NCBI RefSeq assembly: GCF_000375545.1
Contig: NZ_AQXF01000006.1
Span: 124,001-188,000, forward strand
Direction of reading: 5' to 3'
DNA from: Kordiimonas gwangyangensis DSM 19435 = JCM 12864
GTDB lineage: Bacteria > Pseudomonadota > Alphaproteobacteria > Sphingomonadales > Kordiimonadaceae
Length of the DNA: 64,000 nucleotides
Made by a program: the position numbers and the translations under genes. The notes beneath the pieces are model-generated. The model was not told the origin of the DNA, searched no databases, and worked only from the letters and a program-made list of their open reading frames with translations. The number at the start of each line of letters is the position of its first letter. The stretch's first letter is position 1. Below, one piece after another: positions 62,934-64,000 of the stretch.

Positions 62934-64000
62934 TCAATCCGATGTGTTTCCACACCAATCTACAACTGCAGCGGCGATAACCTTTGAGCATTCAATCATG
63001 GAAGCAATGTCGACATATTCGTCGTAGCCATGCATGCCGTCTCCAGATGGGCCATATACAACCGCCGACATACCTTGCGCGGCGTAGTTCGCACCGTCAC
63101 TGCATGCCGTAAAACCCTTGACTTCCGGCATGCGTCCCAGACGCTCGGTGCTCCGGACCAATGAACGAACTAGCCCATGATGCGGATCTGTATCAAAAGG
63201 CGGAAAATAAACACCTCCCAGCTCCCATTGCACCAGCGGAGGATTTTCTCTGAGAAAATCTATAGTTTGGGCCCAATGGTGAACAAAGTCTTCAAATTCC
63301 TTTTTGACCTCTGAATAGTCCTCGTTCGGAAGAAACTTGAAGTGAAAATCCACAATAAAATTATCTGGTATCATTGCGGGGTTTGTCAGGATTGCCGGCC
63401 GGCCGGTGGCATCGACCCCTGTCCCTCCGATAGCAACACCTGGGTTCATGGTCGTAATCCCCAGAGGCATCAGGGGATGATACTTACGCATTGCCCATTC
63501 CCGCTCCAGCTCTCGCAGTGCAGCAAGGAAACGGGTGCCTAGCTCAATCGCATTCACCCCGGGCTCAGGCCTATCTGGCACATGGTGTTGCGGGTAAATC
63601 GAGTTATACCGCCAAGCTGCATGGCTGTTTTTACCGGGAATTGTGACACGCATAAACACTAGGCCACCCTCCGCCGGGTTGATGCTGTGCCAGGTCGGTT
63701 CCGTTATGATGCCCGCAGCAGGTACTTTCCGAGTATTTGCCAATGCCCTCGAACCAAATCCACCAGCCTCTTCGTCCACAACAGCATGAATCTCGACTTG
63801 CCCGGCAAGCTCAAAACCGCATTCCTTGACCGCCTTGACCGCCATGACGCAGGCAGCCAATCCGCCTTTCATATCAAGTGCGCCTCGACCAAATAGCCTG
63901 CCATCGCGAATTTCGCCGCCATAAGGGTCCACAGTCCATTTGTTTATATTACCTTCCGGGACGACATCCACATGCCCACCAAGCAGAAGGCTCCGCTCTT
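62934..64000 (-). CDS. M20-family peptidase/deacylase (ArgE/DapE/ACY1 type), 5' end outside the window
   Basis: At least 355 residues are visible. The metal motifs are GGHVDVVPEG (first His and Asp), GRGALDMKGGLAA (bridging Asp), VDEEAGGFGSRAL (catalytic and ligand Glu), and a C-terminal GMHGYDEYVD (His). This is the intact zinc site of M20 deacylases and dipeptidases, which split N-acyl amino acids or peptides. The coding frame continues to the window edge, so the N-terminus is missing. It sits 73 bp upstream of the SSS pair on the same strand and could hydrolyse the imported compound in the cytoplasm. Confidence 0.88.
   Translation of the reverse strand, partial: ERSLLLGGHVDVVPEGNINKWTVDPYGGEIRDGRLFGRGALDMKGGLAACVMAVKAVKECGFELAGQVEIHAVVDEEAGGFGSRALANTRKVPAAGIITEPTWHSINPAEGGLVFMRVTIPGKNSHAAWRYNSIYPQHHVPDRPEPGVNAIELGTRFLAALRELEREWAMRKYHPLMPLGITTMNPGVAIGGTGVDATGRPAILTNPAMIPDNFIVDFHFKFLPNEDYSEVKKEFEDFVHHWAQTIDFLRENPPLVQWELGGVYFPPFDTDPHHGLVRSLVRSTERLGRMPEVKGFTACSDGANYAAQGMSAVVYGPSGDGMHGYDEYVDIASMIECSKVIAAAVVDWCGNTSD

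Overview
The window looks like chromosomal DNA of a marine-type alphaproteobacterium. The main evidence is a popZ homologue beside a tolC-type gene, a PCMT-like gene and valS (as I recall, Caulobacter popZ also sits next to a TolC-type gene), together with PleD-like REC-GGDEF cyclases, HspQ, two TonB-dependent receptors and GC-rich housekeeping genes. A Kordiimonadales-like genus would fit, but the sequence alone does not fix it.

Left part (1 to about 43.6 kb) is mostly core genome. It starts with a truncated substrate-binding-protein-like gene, then valS, an exported retropepsin-like protease, popZ, tolC and a PCMT-like methyltransferase, followed by two paralogous REC-GGDEF cyclases. tRNA-Cys and tRNA-Asn each have a readable promoter. 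Next come a large membrane-embedded patatin, an OmpA-type protein, an unknown exported protein behind a striking 11-bp phased repeat array, an S10-type peptidase and a dicarboxylate/amino-acid symporter. The queuosine genes queC, queE and queF follow, with a YciI protein and an ATP-grasp enzyme between them. After hspQ there is a compact sseA-metC-modB-modC run, then a minus-strand module of a cupredoxin-like protein, a GGDEF/EAL protein and an outer-membrane barrel. Further right are an exported M3 peptidase, a large TonB receptor, a DUF599 protein, a dihaem cytochrome c, a DUF4031-like protein, an aromatic/aspartate aminotransferase, and a catalytically degenerate 5'-nucleotidase-like protein translationally coupled to a hybrid histidine kinase. 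A solitary beta-class DNA methyltransferase closes this part.

At 43.71 kb lies the 3' half of a tRNA-Arg(TCT) gene with no 5' half, a typical attachment-site remnant. The DNA beyond it looks more AT-rich by eye and holds two roughly 520-bp stretches without convincing genes, one of which contains RNA-like inverted repeats.

Right part (about 44.1 to 64 kb) is an accessory catabolic region. One operon is tetR, acyl-CoA dehydrogenase and an NSS amino-acid transporter; a class III aminotransferase diverges from it. A second operon holds a MenB/BadI-type crotonase, an acyl-CoA ligase, an enoyl-CoA hydratase, a 3-hydroxyacyl-CoA dehydrogenase, a PcaF-like thiolase and an atypical SDR. Both promoter regions carry the same TACCG-N6-CGGTA palindrome, so one TetR repressor probably controls the whole set. 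My reading is uptake of an amino- or ring-bearing carboxylic acid, transamination, CoA activation, ring opening and beta-oxidation. The region ends with a LysR regulator divergent from a TonB receptor, and an SSS symporter with its small partner and an M20 peptidase that runs off the window.
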